NCBI GenBank assembly: GCA_015490195.1
Contig: WFYG01000019.1
Span: 1 to 64,000 of the forward strand
Direction of reading: 5' to 3'
Length of the DNA: 64,000 bases
Origin: Thermovibrio sp.
Lineage (GTDB): Bacteria > Aquificota > Aquificia > Desulfurobacteriales > Desulfurobacteriaceae
Made by a program: the position numbers and the translations under genes. Within the stretch, counting starts at the first letter, position 1; each line of letters begins with the position of its first letter. This document shows positions 24,629 to 33,013 of this stretch, piece by piece. The notes under the pieces are model-generated. The model saw nothing but the letters and a program-made list of their open reading frames with translations, was not told the DNA's origin and did no database searches.

Positions 24629-25318
24629 CTAATATTTTCTCGGGCCGAAGAGAGCCGTTCCTATCCTCACAATTGTAGCTCCTTCCTCAACTGCAACGGG
24701 AAAGTCGTGGGACATTCCCATGGAAAGCTCCGGAAACTTCTTGTTAAAAACTCTTTCCATTCTGTCTCTAATACAGCGGAGCTCCCTAAAAAACGGCCGA
24801 ACCTCCTCAGGGTTTTCAAGGAAAGGAGGAACGGTCATGAAACCCAAAACGTTTAGCTGTGGGAACCGAAGGGTGTAGGAAAGGAGCTCCTCAACCTTTT
24901 CAGGAGGACAACCGTATTTTGATTCTTCAGGAGAAAGCTTTACCTCAATTAGAAGGTCTATCTCTTTAACGCCCTTTCTCTCCATCCTCTTTAAGAGCTC
25001 ATCTACAAGTTCTTTCCTGTCTAAGGTCTCTATACAGTTAAAGAGCTCAACGGCATATTTCACCTTGTTTGCCTGTAGGTGGCCTATCATGTGCCACTCT
25101 GCATCTTTAAGATCTCTTAGCTGAGGTATCTTCTCTCGTGCTTCCTGAACCCTGTTCTCCCCAAAAAGCCTGATACCGACGCTGTAGGCTTCCTTTATCT
25201 CGTCGGGGGTTCTGGTCTTTGTGGCAGCAAGGAGCCTCACCTCCTCAGGTCTCCTTCCAGCCCCCTGGCACGCCTTCTCTATCTCCTCCATTATCTTTTC
25301 GTAGTTCTCTCTAATCAT
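24629..25318 (-). CDS. yggS: YggS/PLPBP family pyridoxal-phosphate homeostasis protein
   Basis: A 229-aa single-domain PLP protein. PLP Lys in LAATKTRTPDEI, then FGENRVQEA, WHMIGHLQANK, MTVPPF and GMSHDFPVAVEEGATIVRIGTALFG. It keeps free PLP at safe levels and has no known catalytic activity. The start overlaps the 3' end of the exported protein gene by 8 nt. Confidence 0.93.
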   Translation of the reverse strand: MIRENYEKIMEEIEKACQGAGRRPEEVRLLAATKTRTPDEIKEAYSVGIRLFGENRVQEAREKIPQLRDLKDAEWHMIGHLQANKVKYAVELFNCIETLDRKELVDELLKRMERKGVKEIDLLIEVKLSPEESKYGCPPEKVEELLSYTLRFPQLNVLGFMTVPPFLENPEEVRPFFRELRCIRDRMERVFNKKFPELSMGMSHDFPVAVEEGATIVRIGTALFGPRKY

Positions 25319-26390
25319 CTTCTAACCTCTCATAGACTTCATCTGCAAAGAACCAGAGGTCGTCGTTCAGGTTTGACTCTGAGTTCTTAAGGAAAGATTT
25401 CCAGTCTTTCAGATAACCGAGCTTGTAAAGGTGGTAGCTTGAATCAACGAAACCGCAATCCTCGTAAGAGTCTTTTCCGTTAAACCTGTAAACTCTTATG
25501 TCAACAAACTTATCAACTCCCGACTTAAAAAGGTCTTCTGAGAGCCTCCTCCAGAACTCGTAGTTTGACTCTTTAAGGAAGAGCCTCGTCTTTCTTCCCT
25601 TTATAGGTTCTCCGTTTTTCAGGTAGAATTTGTATTTTAAGGTAACAACTACGCCAACGCCTCCGTCGCCGGTTCTGACAAGTTCTACGTCTTCATCCCT
25701 AACGGGCATCGTTTTAACGTAGTAACCGAGCCTATCGGCAAGCGAGGAAGAGAACTTTGCACTGTTGAAAATGTCAACCAGCCGGTTTATCTCCTTCAAA
25801 ACGGCGTCAACGTCAACGGAAGTTTCCTCTCTTATCGGCTCAAGAGAAGTGTAAAAGTGGTTCCTGTAGACATAACCTCCGCTTCCCTTTAAAAGGGCTG
25901 TTCCGGGATCTAAAGTGACGGAGTTTACTCCGTCTGAAAGTTTAGCCTTTCTGTTGACAACAATGACTGAGAAGGTGGAAGACTCAACGTTTAACTCTTT
26001 TTCAGGAATAAGAAAGGCACGGTTTTTAAAGAGACAAACGGCTTTTCCATCTTTCACCTTAGCAACGTAAAGAACGTCGTTCTCGTTCAGTTTCAATCCG
26101 TCAATCTCTTTAGGAGAGGTGATAACGGAAAACTTTAAGGGGAGCTCCCCCATAACTTTCTCAAATGGAAAGTCAAAACTGGTGTAGTCAAGGTTTACCC
26201 AACCGTTTTCGGTCTTTCCCCAGAAGGTAAAGAGAGATGTGAGGGGAGCTCTCTCTCCCGGGTTAAGGGTCTTCTCAATCTGACCCATGGGAACTTGCCT
26301 TACGGAAACTGCACTTGAAACAACCTGAAACTCCTGCGCCTGAGAAATCATAGGGAAGAGAAGGAAAAGCGATGTCAGAAAATTCCTCAT
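25311..26390 (-). CDS. Exported protein of unknown function
   Basis: 359 aa with a clear signal peptide (MRNFLTSLFLLFPMISQAQ), then a beta-rich region resembling an SH3-like domain (QVVSSAVSVRQVP...NPGER). The middle and C-terminal parts are mixed alpha/beta, with two cysteines near the end (DSYEDCGFVDSSY). No haem motif and no membrane span after the signal, so probably periplasmic. It overlaps the thioesterase gene by 4 nt and yggS by 8 nt. I know no family. Confidence 0.7.
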   Translation of the reverse strand: MRNFLTSLFLLFPMISQAQEFQVVSSAVSVRQVPMGQIEKTLNPGERAPLTSLFTFWGKTENGWVNLDYTSFDFPFEKVMGELPLKFSVITSPKEIDGLKLNENDVLYVAKVKDGKAVCLFKNRAFLIPEKELNVESSTFSVIVVNRKAKLSDGVNSVTLDPGTALLKGSGGYVYRNHFYTSLEPIREETSVDVDAVLKEINRLVDIFNSAKFSSSLADRLGYYVKTMPVRDEDVELVRTGDGGVGVVVTLKYKFYLKNGEPIKGRKTRLFLKESNYEFWRRLSEDLFKSGVDKFVDIRVYRFNGKDSYEDCGFVDSSYHLYKLGYLKDWKSFLKNSESNLNDDLWFFADEVYERLEDD

Positions 26391-26797
26391 TCTTTCCTCT
26401 CCTTAAACACAAACATTAAGGCTTCGGCCTCTGCAACCTTTTCGCCTGAAGCTTTCCTCATCACAGCCCTGGTTACCTTGAACCTCTTCCTTTCCTCTTC
26501 AATCCAGGCCTCAACCTTAACCTCCTCCCCAACATAAAGAGGAGAGTGGAATCTAACGGTTATCTTCCCGGTAAGGAACCGTTCCTCAAAGCTCTGAAGG
26601 TAGGCCATGGACTCATCTAGAATCAAGGAGATTATGCCACCGTGAATTACCCCGTCGTAGCCCTGGTAGTACTTGGAAAGTGTGAAACGGCCATAAACTC
26701 TACCGTTTTCCCTGCGGAACTTAAGGTGCATACCTTTCGGGTTCTCTTCACCACACACGAAACAGTAGTTATCTCTTCTAAGCTCTTTACCTTTCAT
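26387..26797 (-). CDS. PaaI-like hotdog thioesterase
   Basis: The track ORF begins at 26887, but that extension overlaps the divergent polX start; ATG at 26797 (MKGKELRRDNYCFVCG) gives 136 aa and a normal family N-terminus. Core: NPKGMHLKF, the active-site region GVIHGGIISLILDESM, and VRFHSPLYVGEEV. It probably hydrolyses a small acyl-CoA; the substrate is unknown. A minus-strand TATAAT at 26806-26811 lies about 9 nt from the start and no ribosome site is seen, so the mRNA may be nearly leaderless. Confidence 0.8.
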   Translation of the reverse strand: MKGKELRRDNYCFVCGEENPKGMHLKFRRENGRVYGRFTLSKYYQGYDGVIHGGIISLILDESMAYLQSFEERFLTGKITVRFHSPLYVGEEVKVEAWIEEERKRFKVTRAVMRKASGEKVAEAEALMFVFKERKE

Positions 26798-26840
26798 AAC
26801 AGTTGAATTATAGGTTATAAATAGAGGTTGGGAGGTGGAG

Positions 26841-28565
26841 ATGAAGAATAAAGAGCTGGCAGATACATTTGACAAGTGGGCAGACATACTGGAGTTTTTA
26901 GGAGATAACCCCTACCACGTAAGAGCGTACAGAAACGCAGCAAGGCTGATTAGAGACCTGTCTGAAGACATAGAGGTTCTGGCGAAAGAGGGGAAACTCT
27001 CCCAGCTTCCAGGAATAGGCCAGAGACTTCAGGCAAAGATCCTGGAGTTTCTGAGAACCGGAAAAATAGAGGAGTTTGAGAGGTTAAAACAGCAGGTTCC
27101 CGACACAATTTTCACACTTTTAGACATTCCGGGAGTAGGCCCCAAAACGGTTAAACTCCTGTATGACGAGCTTGGAATAAGAAGCATTGAAGACCTAAAG
27201 AGAGCAATTGAGAGAGGAGACCTCCTTAAACTTCCGGGGTTTGGCCCAAAAAAGGTTGAGAAGATAAAGAAAGGAATAGAACTCCTTGAGAAGAGCGGCG
27301 GCAGAATACTCTTAGGAGTTGCGGTATTTATAGCAGATAGAATCGTTAACCAGCTCAAAGAGCACTCGGCAGTAGACAGAATATCGGTGTGCGGTTCAAC
27401 CAGGAGGATGAAAGAGACCGTTGGAGACATAGATATACTGGCAACGGGAAACAACCTTGAAATCATAGAAGCCTTTGTAAACCTTCCAAACGTTAAAGAG
27501 ATTCTCTGGAAGGGAACAAAGAAGGCAACGGTGATAGTTGAAGAGGGAGAACAGGTTGACCTAAGGGTAACAGAACCTGACTCCTACGGAGCTGCCCTTC
27601 AGTACTTTACAGGCTCAAAAGCCCACAACATACACCTGAGAACCATATGCCTGAAGCTGGGGTACAAACTCAACGAGTACGGACTGTTTAAAGGCGATAA
27701 AAAGATAGCCGGAAGAACAGAGGAGGAGATCTACAGCGCCCTTGGAATGGATACTCCTCCTCCTGAAATAAGGGAAGATACCGGAGAGATTGAGGCCGCT
27801 TTAGAACATAGATTGCCCAAACTGGTAGGTTACGACGAGATAAAGGGAGACCTTCACGTACACTCAAACTGGTCAGACGGTGCCTCAACTATTGAAGATA
27901 TAGCCAAAAAAGCTATAGAGATGGGATACAGGTACATTGCAATAACAGATCACTCTAAGAGCTTAAAAGTTGCAAACGGCCTTTCAGAGGAGGAGTTAGA
28001 AAGGAGAAACTACGAGATAGACAAACTCAACGAAAAGTTTAAAGGGAAGATAAAGATACTCAAGGGAGCAGAGGTAGATATTCTCCCGGACGGAAACCTT
28101 GACTACTCCGATGAAATCCTGAAGGAACTTGACTTTGTGGTTGCAGCAATCCACTCAAGATTCAACCAGGACAACACAGAGAGGCTCTTAAAGGCAATAA
28201 ACAATCCCTACGTAAACGCAATAGCCCACCCAACCGGCAGGGTAATCGGCCAGAGGGAAGGTTACCCGTTAGACCTTGAAAAGGTGATGAAAGCTGCAGC
28301 TGAGACGGGAACTACACTTGAAGTTAACGCCTACTACAACCGGCTTGACCTGAGAGACGCCCACTGCAGATTGGCGGTAAAGTTCGGAGTAAAGCTTGTT
28401 ATAAGTACCGATTCCCACCACGTAGACCACATGTGGATGATGAAACTGGGAGTGGGAACTGCAAGAAGAGGCTGGGTTGAGAGTAAAGACGTTGTTAACA
28501 CGGGGGGATTGAGGGAGCTCCGCCGGTTTGTAAAGGAGAAAAGGAAAAAGTTCGGCGTTAAGTAG
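26841..28565 (+). CDS. polX: Family X DNA polymerase with PHP domain
   Basis: About 574 aa. N-terminal helix-hairpin-helix repeats (LPGIGQRLQAKI, IPGVGPKTVKLL, LPGFGPKKVEKI), a polymerase X core with catalytic Asp in VGDIDILA and a third acidic site in VDLRV, then a C-terminal PHP metal-dependent nuclease domain (GDLHVHSNWSDG, AITDHS, AAIHSRF, AHPTGR, STDSHH). It is a gap-filling repair polymerase with 3'-5' exonuclease/phosphoesterase activity. The track starts at GTG 26835; ATG 26841 after GGGAGGTG is the better start. Confidence 0.92.
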   Translation: MKNKELADTFDKWADILEFLGDNPYHVRAYRNAARLIRDLSEDIEVLAKEGKLSQLPGIGQRLQAKILEFLRTGKIEEFERLKQQVPDTIFTLLDIPGVGPKTVKLLYDELGIRSIEDLKRAIERGDLLKLPGFGPKKVEKIKKGIELLEKSGGRILLGVAVFIADRIVNQLKEHSAVDRISVCGSTRRMKETVGDIDILATGNNLEIIEAFVNLPNVKEILWKGTKKATVIVEEGEQVDLRVTEPDSYGAALQYFTGSKAHNIHLRTICLKLGYKLNEYGLFKGDKKIAGRTEEEIYSALGMDTPPPEIREDTGEIEAALEHRLPKLVGYDEIKGDLHVHSNWSDGASTIEDIAKKAIEMGYRYIAITDHSKSLKVANGLSEEELERRNYEIDKLNEKFKGKIKILKGAEVDILPDGNLDYSDEILKELDFVVAAIHSRFNQDNTERLLKAINNPYVNAIAHPTGRVIGQREGYPLDLEKVMKAAAETGTTLEVNAYYNRLDLRDAHCRLAVKFGVKLVISTDSHHVDHMWMMKLGVGTARRGWVESKDVVNTGGLRELRRFVKEKRKKFGVK

Positions 28566-28594
28566 TTGACTCTACGGTTAAAGGGAACTAATAT
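28566..28594 (+). promoter_or_regulatory. Promoter of hsp20
   Basis: TTGACT (28566-28571), 17-nt spacer, TAATAT (28589-28594), followed by a 40-nt leader with AGGAGGGAG before the ATG. No CIRCE or HAIR element is evident. Confidence 0.55.
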
Positions 28595-28641
28595 TAAAAT
28601 AGAATTTGAAGTTAATTAAAACCAAATTTTAGGAGGGAGAG

Positions 28642-29163
28642 ATGTTTGGAGGATTCTTCGGAAGAGGTAGAAGGGGATTTGATCCCTTTGAGGATATGTT
28701 CAGACAGTTCCAAGAAATAGAGAGAATGATGGCCGAAATGATGAGAGGGTTCGGCGGTTTTAGGGAGTTCCCCGGCTTTGAGGCAGGATTTGAGCCGAGA
28801 ATAGAAATGTACGAAACCCCCGACGAGATAGTTGTAAGGGCTGAAATGCCAGGCCTTGATAAAGATAGCATAGACGTTAAGGTTCGCGGAAACTACCTGA
28901 TAATAAGGGGCATTAAGAAACAGGAGCAGAAGGAAGAGAAAGACAACGTCTTCTTTAATGAAACTTTCTACGGAGAATTCCAGAGGGTAATTCCTCTTCC
29001 GGTAGAAGTTAAAGAGGAGGGAATAGAGGCTTACTACGACAAGGGAATTTTGGAAATAAGGCTGCCTAAGGCCGAAACGGCAAGAAAAGAGGTTAAGATT
29101 ATAGTCAAAGAGCCGGAAGAGAAAGATAAAGGTAAGGAAGATAAAGGTAAACAGGATAAGTAA
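28642..29163 (+). CDS. Small heat-shock protein Hsp20
   Basis: 173 aa with a Gly/Phe/Arg-rich N-terminal arm (MFGGFFGRGRRGFDPFEDMF), an alpha-crystallin domain (about 55-150; IVVRAEMPGLDKDSIDVKV, FYGEFQRVIPLPV, GILEIRLPKAE) and a lysine/glutamate tail. It is an ATP-independent holdase that assembles into oligomers. The usual IXI anchor is not obvious in the charged tail. Own promoter and own terminator, so it is a single-gene unit. Confidence 0.93.
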   Translation: MFGGFFGRGRRGFDPFEDMFRQFQEIERMMAEMMRGFGGFREFPGFEAGFEPRIEMYETPDEIVVRAEMPGLDKDSIDVKVRGNYLIIRGIKKQEQKEEKDNVFFNETFYGEFQRVIPLPVEVKEEGIEAYYDKGILEIRLPKAETARKEVKIIVKEPEEKDKGKEDKGKQDK

Positions 29164-29202
29164 CTCTACACCCGGTAATAGAGTTTAAAACCTGCAAATG
29201 AA

Positions 29203-29230
29203 GGCCGCCTTCGGGCGGCCTTTCTATTTT
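29203..29230 (+). terminator. Rho-independent terminator after hsp20
   Basis: GGCCGCC, TTCG loop, GGCGGCC, then TTTCTATTTT. Confidence 0.9.
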
Positions 29231-29293
29231 GACGGAGAGAGATTTGGGGACATATTTAAGTGAGAACGATTTTTAATTAGGAAGTGGAGGTCT

Positions 29294-30952
29294 ATGTCTG
29301 AACTTGTAATCATAAACGAGTGCTGCCATCTGGAGTTTAACGCCGGCGATCTGAAAGTTCTACTGGTTTACCCGGGAGAGGAGAAGGTAGGACTCTCCAG
29401 CCTGGCAGTCCACAGGATATATTCCCTCTTAAACCAGATAGAGGGAGTAAGCTGTGATCTCATTTTTGAAGGGTTTAAGAGTTCCTACTTCTTGGGTTTA
29501 AGTCCGAAGGACTTTGACATTATCGCCTTCTCAATAACCTACGAGAACCACATCTTTAAGGCCGCAGAGCTCCTCTCAGGCTGGGGAATAAATCCTTTAA
29601 GAGAGAGAAGGGAGAACTCTCCCTTGATACTTGGAGGGGGAATAGGCCTTTACTACAACCCGGCGCCTTTCCTTCCGCTGTTTGATGCAGTTTACCTAGG
29701 AGAGGCAGAGGGGAGAATTGAAGAGGTTTTCGGAGCTCTGCGGCAGAACCCTACCCTTGAGGTCTTAGAAGAATTTGACAACGTAGTTGTAAGCAGGAAC
29801 CACATATTCAAGTATAACGGCCTGCTTATTGAAGAAATTTCAGGTGAGAAAAAAAGAATATACAGGTCAAAGATCTTTTCCCAAACTCCTTCCCACTCCT
29901 GTTTCCTTACGGGGGACACAGCCTTTAAAGACATGTTCCTCATAGAGCTTAATAGAGGCTGCATAGAAAAGTGCCGGTTCTGTGTTGCAACCTACATGGG
30001 GCTTCCGTACAGGGAGAAGAGCTTGGAAGTTGTTGAAAAAGAGATAGCCCTTGCGTCTAAATACGTTGATAGAGTTGGGCTAATAGGTGCAGGGGTAACC
30101 GACTACTCAAAGATGAAGGAGCTCCACCAGATTTTGAAAAAGTACGGCGTTAAGGCATCATTTTCCTCACTTAAGGCCTCCTCACCTTCCCCTGCCGTAT
30201 TTGAGATTATTAGAGAATCCGGGCAGAAAACTGTAACAATAGCTCCAGAAGCAGGAAGGGAAGAGCTCCGGTTCGCCATAAACAAAAAGGTTCCCGACGA
30301 GAAGTACTTCTCCTTTGCAGAAAAAGCCCTTGCAAGTGGAGCAGAGAACATAAAGCTATACTTCCTGATAGGACTTCCCGGGGAAACAGAGGAAGACATA
30401 AAGGCCATAGTAGAAATGACCTGGAAGTTCTCTGAAATTGCCAGAAGGTTCTGGAAAGAGAAAGGGGTAAGGGGAGAGATACACCTCAGCGTTAACCCGG
30501 TAATAGCAAAGCCGTTTACGCCGTTCCAGTGGTACGGGCTTAACCCGAAGTCGGTAATAGAAAAGAAGCTAAAACTCCTCAAAAAAGAGCTCAGGAAGGT
30601 AAAAGGGGTAAGGCTGACTCACGAAAACGTTAAAGATGCCATCCTTCAGGCCATAGTGTCAAGGGGTGATACGAGAGTGGGAGAAGCAGCCGTGATAAGC
30701 GCCGTTGAGAAGGTCCCGTTCAGGAAAGTTCTGAAGGAGATGGGACTGCCCTTTGAGGAGCTCTACACCAGAGAGAGGGAAAAGGACGAGGTATTCCCCT
30801 GGGATTTAGTAGAGAGCGGAATAAAGAGAGACTACCTATGGAGAGAGTACCAGTTTACCTATAGCAGAAAGTCTACGCCGACCTGTTTTCCCGGCTGCAA
30901 AGTATGCGGACTATGTGAAGGCGTTGAGGAAAAGGCAGTTGCAAAAGTTTAA
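29294..30952 (+). CDS. B12-binding-type radical SAM protein
   Basis: 552 aa. N-terminal cobalamin-binding-like Rossmann region (KVLLVYPGEEKVGLSSLAVH, LGGGIGLYYNPAPF), then a radical SAM core with the cluster motif CIEKCRFC and the GLPGETEEDI segment, and a C-terminal cysteine-rich end (CFPGCKVCGLC) that could bind an extra Fe-S cluster. The usual DxHxxG cobalamin motif is not seen. The overall layout resembles the widespread YgiQ/TIGR03960-like group of unknown substrate. ATG with GGAGGTCT upstream. It is monocistronic or leads into lpxC. Confidence 0.82.
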   Translation: MSELVIINECCHLEFNAGDLKVLLVYPGEEKVGLSSLAVHRIYSLLNQIEGVSCDLIFEGFKSSYFLGLSPKDFDIIAFSITYENHIFKAAELLSGWGINPLRERRENSPLILGGGIGLYYNPAPFLPLFDAVYLGEAEGRIEEVFGALRQNPTLEVLEEFDNVVVSRNHIFKYNGLLIEEISGEKKRIYRSKIFSQTPSHSCFLTGDTAFKDMFLIELNRGCIEKCRFCVATYMGLPYREKSLEVVEKEIALASKYVDRVGLIGAGVTDYSKMKELHQILKKYGVKASFSSLKASSPSPAVFEIIRESGQKTVTIAPEAGREELRFAINKKVPDEKYFSFAEKALASGAENIKLYFLIGLPGETEEDIKAIVEMTWKFSEIARRFWKEKGVRGEIHLSVNPVIAKPFTPFQWYGLNPKSVIEKKLKLLKKELRKVKGVRLTHENVKDAILQAIVSRGDTRVGEAAVISAVEKVPFRKVLKEMGLPFEELYTREREKDEVFPWDLVESGIKRDYLWREYQFTYSRKSTPTCFPGCKVCGLCEGVEEKAVAKV

Positions 30953-31048
30953 TGCAAGTTTGCAACTAAAGTTCAGGAAAGAGCAACTAAAGGAACAGAC
31001 ATTAAGAATATAATTCCTGTTAATAGAACATAAATGTTAGGAGAGCCC

Positions 31049-31972
31049 ATGCAAGTTTACCAGAGAACCCTTGCAAAGGAAGTGGCTTTCAGCGGAATAG
31101 GCCTTCACACAGGAAAAAAGGTAAACGTAAGACTGGTTCCCGCACCTGCCGACACAGGAATCGTCTTTATAAGAACGGATCTCAAGGGCTCTCCTTCAAT
31201 TAAAGCGTCTCCAGAGTACCTAAGCAGGCTCTTTTACGCAACAAACCTCTCCGATGGTAGCGTAAATGTCCAAACTGTTGAACACCTTATGGCTGCACTT
31301 TCGGCTTTTGGAGTTGACAACCTCTTCGTCTACCTAGACTCTGAAGAGTTGCCGATTCTTGACGGGAGCTCCGCCCCTTACGTCTACCTCTTTGAGGAAA
31401 CCGGAGTTAAAGAGCTCTCTAAAAAAAGAAAGTACGCAGTACTGAAGAGAGAGGTTCTTGTTGAATTTGAGGATAAAAGGATATTCGCCGAGCCTCTAAA
31501 CCACCTGGAGATAGACAACACAATCTCCTTCAATCACACCTATAAAAAGGTTCGCCACCAGAGGTTGGTTTACGTTCACACCTTAGAGAACTTCAAAGGG
31601 ATAGCAAAAGCAAGAACCTTCTGTTTCTATCAGGAGGTAGAAGCTCTAAGAGCAGCAGGGCTGGCAAAAGGTGGAAGCTTAGAGAACGCAATAGTTATAG
31701 ACGACTACGGAATACTGAACGAAGGCGGCCTCAGACTTGAAAATGAGTTTGTTGCCCACAAAACCCTTGACCTCATCGGAGACCTGTACATCCTCGGATA
31801 CCCTCTCCTTGCCAGAATAACGGCCTTCAGGACGGGACATGCCCTTAATGCAGCTCTGGTAAAGAGAATTTACGGCGAGAAGCTCTATGAGCTTGTAGAG
31901 TTTGAAGAGGGAGCAGCAGAAAAGACAAAAGGAGTAGCCTTTGGAGGAGAAGAAGCTCCCTCGGTTATTTAA
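31049..31972 (+). CDS. lpxC: UDP-3-O-acyl-N-acetylglucosamine deacetylase
   Basis: 307 aa from ATG 31049 (MQVYQRTLAKEV), which has TTAGGAG about 8 nt upstream; the track start at 31034 lacks a site. Zinc ligands are in TVEHLMAAL and AHKTLDLIGD, and the catalytic segment LDGSSAP and TFCFYQEV are present. LpxC catalyses the committed step of lipid A synthesis, so the cell makes LPS. A TATAAT lies at 31009-31014 with no good -35. It overlaps the next gene by 32 nt. Confidence 0.94.
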   Translation: MQVYQRTLAKEVAFSGIGLHTGKKVNVRLVPAPADTGIVFIRTDLKGSPSIKASPEYLSRLFYATNLSDGSVNVQTVEHLMAALSAFGVDNLFVYLDSEELPILDGSSAPYVYLFEETGVKELSKKRKYAVLKREVLVEFEDKRIFAEPLNHLEIDNTISFNHTYKKVRHQRLVYVHTLENFKGIAKARTFCFYQEVEALRAAGLAKGGSLENAIVIDDYGILNEGGLRLENEFVAHKTLDLIGDLYILGYPLLARITAFRTGHALNAALVKRIYGEKLYELVEFEEGAAEKTKGVAFGGEEAPSVI

Positions 31973-32318
31973 CAGGTACAGGTTTCAGATAGCCCTTACA
32001 ATATTCTTCACTGTTTTAATAGCACTTATCCCCTTTTTCTACCTCCAGCTTTTCCCCAGCAGTAATATTCAGCTTAAACTGATGACAATGAGGTGTTTTG
32101 GCCTTAACTTCCTTTCCGGAGCTCTCTTTTTCTGGTTTGAAGGTGGGAAGTTCAGGGAGCTCCTTCCATTCCCTGTTGCAGGAGTGATTCTCTCCCTCAT
32201 CTACCTTAAAATCGGAAATTTCCTTTTACTCCTGTTTTGCCTCCCGGCAACGGCAACTTCTGTTCTAATGGTTGCTCTGATAGCTTTCACCTCAATAAAA
32301 GTGAAGTTTGAGAGATAG
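31941..32318 (+). CDS. Small four-helix membrane protein, unknown
   Basis: 125 aa, TTG start inside the end of lpxC with a GGAGGAG-like site. It shows four hydrophobic segments (IALTIFFTVLIALIPFFYL, FGLNFLSGALFFWF, FPVAGVILSLIYL, LLLLFCLPATATSVLMVALIAF) and short charged loops. No family recognised. The tight overlap with lpxC suggests a role tied to the envelope, but that is only context. Confidence 0.65.
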   Translation: MEEKKLPRLFNRYRFQIALTIFFTVLIALIPFFYLQLFPSSNIQLKLMTMRCFGLNFLSGALFFWFEGGKFRELLPFPVAGVILSLIYLKIGNFLLLLFCLPATATSVLMVALIAFTSIKVKFER

Positions 32319-32384
32319 AAGGAATCATCCTTTAACAAAATATTCCTGTAAAATATCAACTCCAAACCAGTCAGGAGTTCTACT

Positions 32385-32726
32385 TTGAAAGTTAATCGCC
32401 AAATTTTGAACGAAGTAGACTTTCAGAAAGGTAACGGCCTTATTCCCGTTGTAGTTCAGGATTTTTCAACAAAAGCCGTTCTTATGGTAGCCTATGCAAA
32501 CAGGGAAGCCCTTGAAAAAACTCTTGAAACCGGTTACGCCCACTACTACTCCCGTTCAAGAGGAAAACTCTGGAAAAAGGGAGAAACCTCCGGAAACGTT
32601 CAAAAAGTAAAAGAGGTTCTTGTTGACTGCGACGGAGACACCCTCCTCTACCTGGTAGAACAGAGAGGAGTTGCCTGCCATACAGGTGAGTACAGCTGCT
32701 TTTTCAGGAAACTTGCGGAGGAATGA
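32385..32726 (+). CDS. hisI: Phosphoribosyl-AMP cyclohydrolase
   Basis: A 113-aa single-domain HisI with the signatures [19 protein letters not shown], a metal-binding [12 protein letters not shown], and CHTGEYSCF. It catalyses the third step of histidine synthesis. In many bacteria it is fused to HisE; here they are separate with an ATGATG overlap. The start is TTG, with GGAG upstream. Confidence 0.93.
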   Translation: MKVNRQILNEVDFQKGNGLIPVVVQDFSTKAVLMVAYANREALEKTLETGYAHYYSRSRGKLWKKGETSGNVQKVKEVLVDCDGDTLLYLVEQRGVACHTGEYSCFFRKLAEE

Positions 32727-33013
32727 TGGAGATAGGAAAGGTTCTAAAAGAACTCTACAGGATTATTGAAAAGAGAAAGGAAGAACTTCCTGAAGGTTCC
32801 TATACAGCTTCTCTCTTTAAGGCCGGAGAGAACAGAATACTTCAAAAAGTTGGTGAAGAAGCGATAGAGACTATTCTGGCTCTGAAGTCTGGAAACAACG
32901 AAGAAGCCGTTTACGAAGTTTCAGATCTTCTATACCACTTGACGGTAGCCCTTGTAAACAGAGGCATCACTTACGACGAAATAGCAAAGGAACTTGAGAG
33001 GCGAATGAAATAG
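32723..33013 (+). CDS. hisE: Phosphoribosyl-ATP pyrophosphatase
   Basis: A 96-aa helical MazG-like pyrophosphohydrolase with [16 protein letters not shown] and [14 protein letters not shown], which supply the Mg-binding acidic residues. It performs the second step of histidine synthesis, immediately before HisI. The start overlaps hisI by 4 nt, and its TAG stop overlaps the GTG of the next gene (TAGTG). Confidence 0.92.
   Translation: MMEIGKVLKELYRIIEKRKEELPEGSYTASLFKAGENRILQKVGEEAIETILALKSGNNEEAVYEVSDLLYHLTVALVNRGITYDEIAKELERRMK

Noticed and set aside
26798-26887. N-terminal extension of the thioesterase in the ORF track (MSAHLSNVSASS...).
   Set aside because: It runs into the divergent polX start and lacks family resemblance; the start at 26797 fits homologous N-termini.
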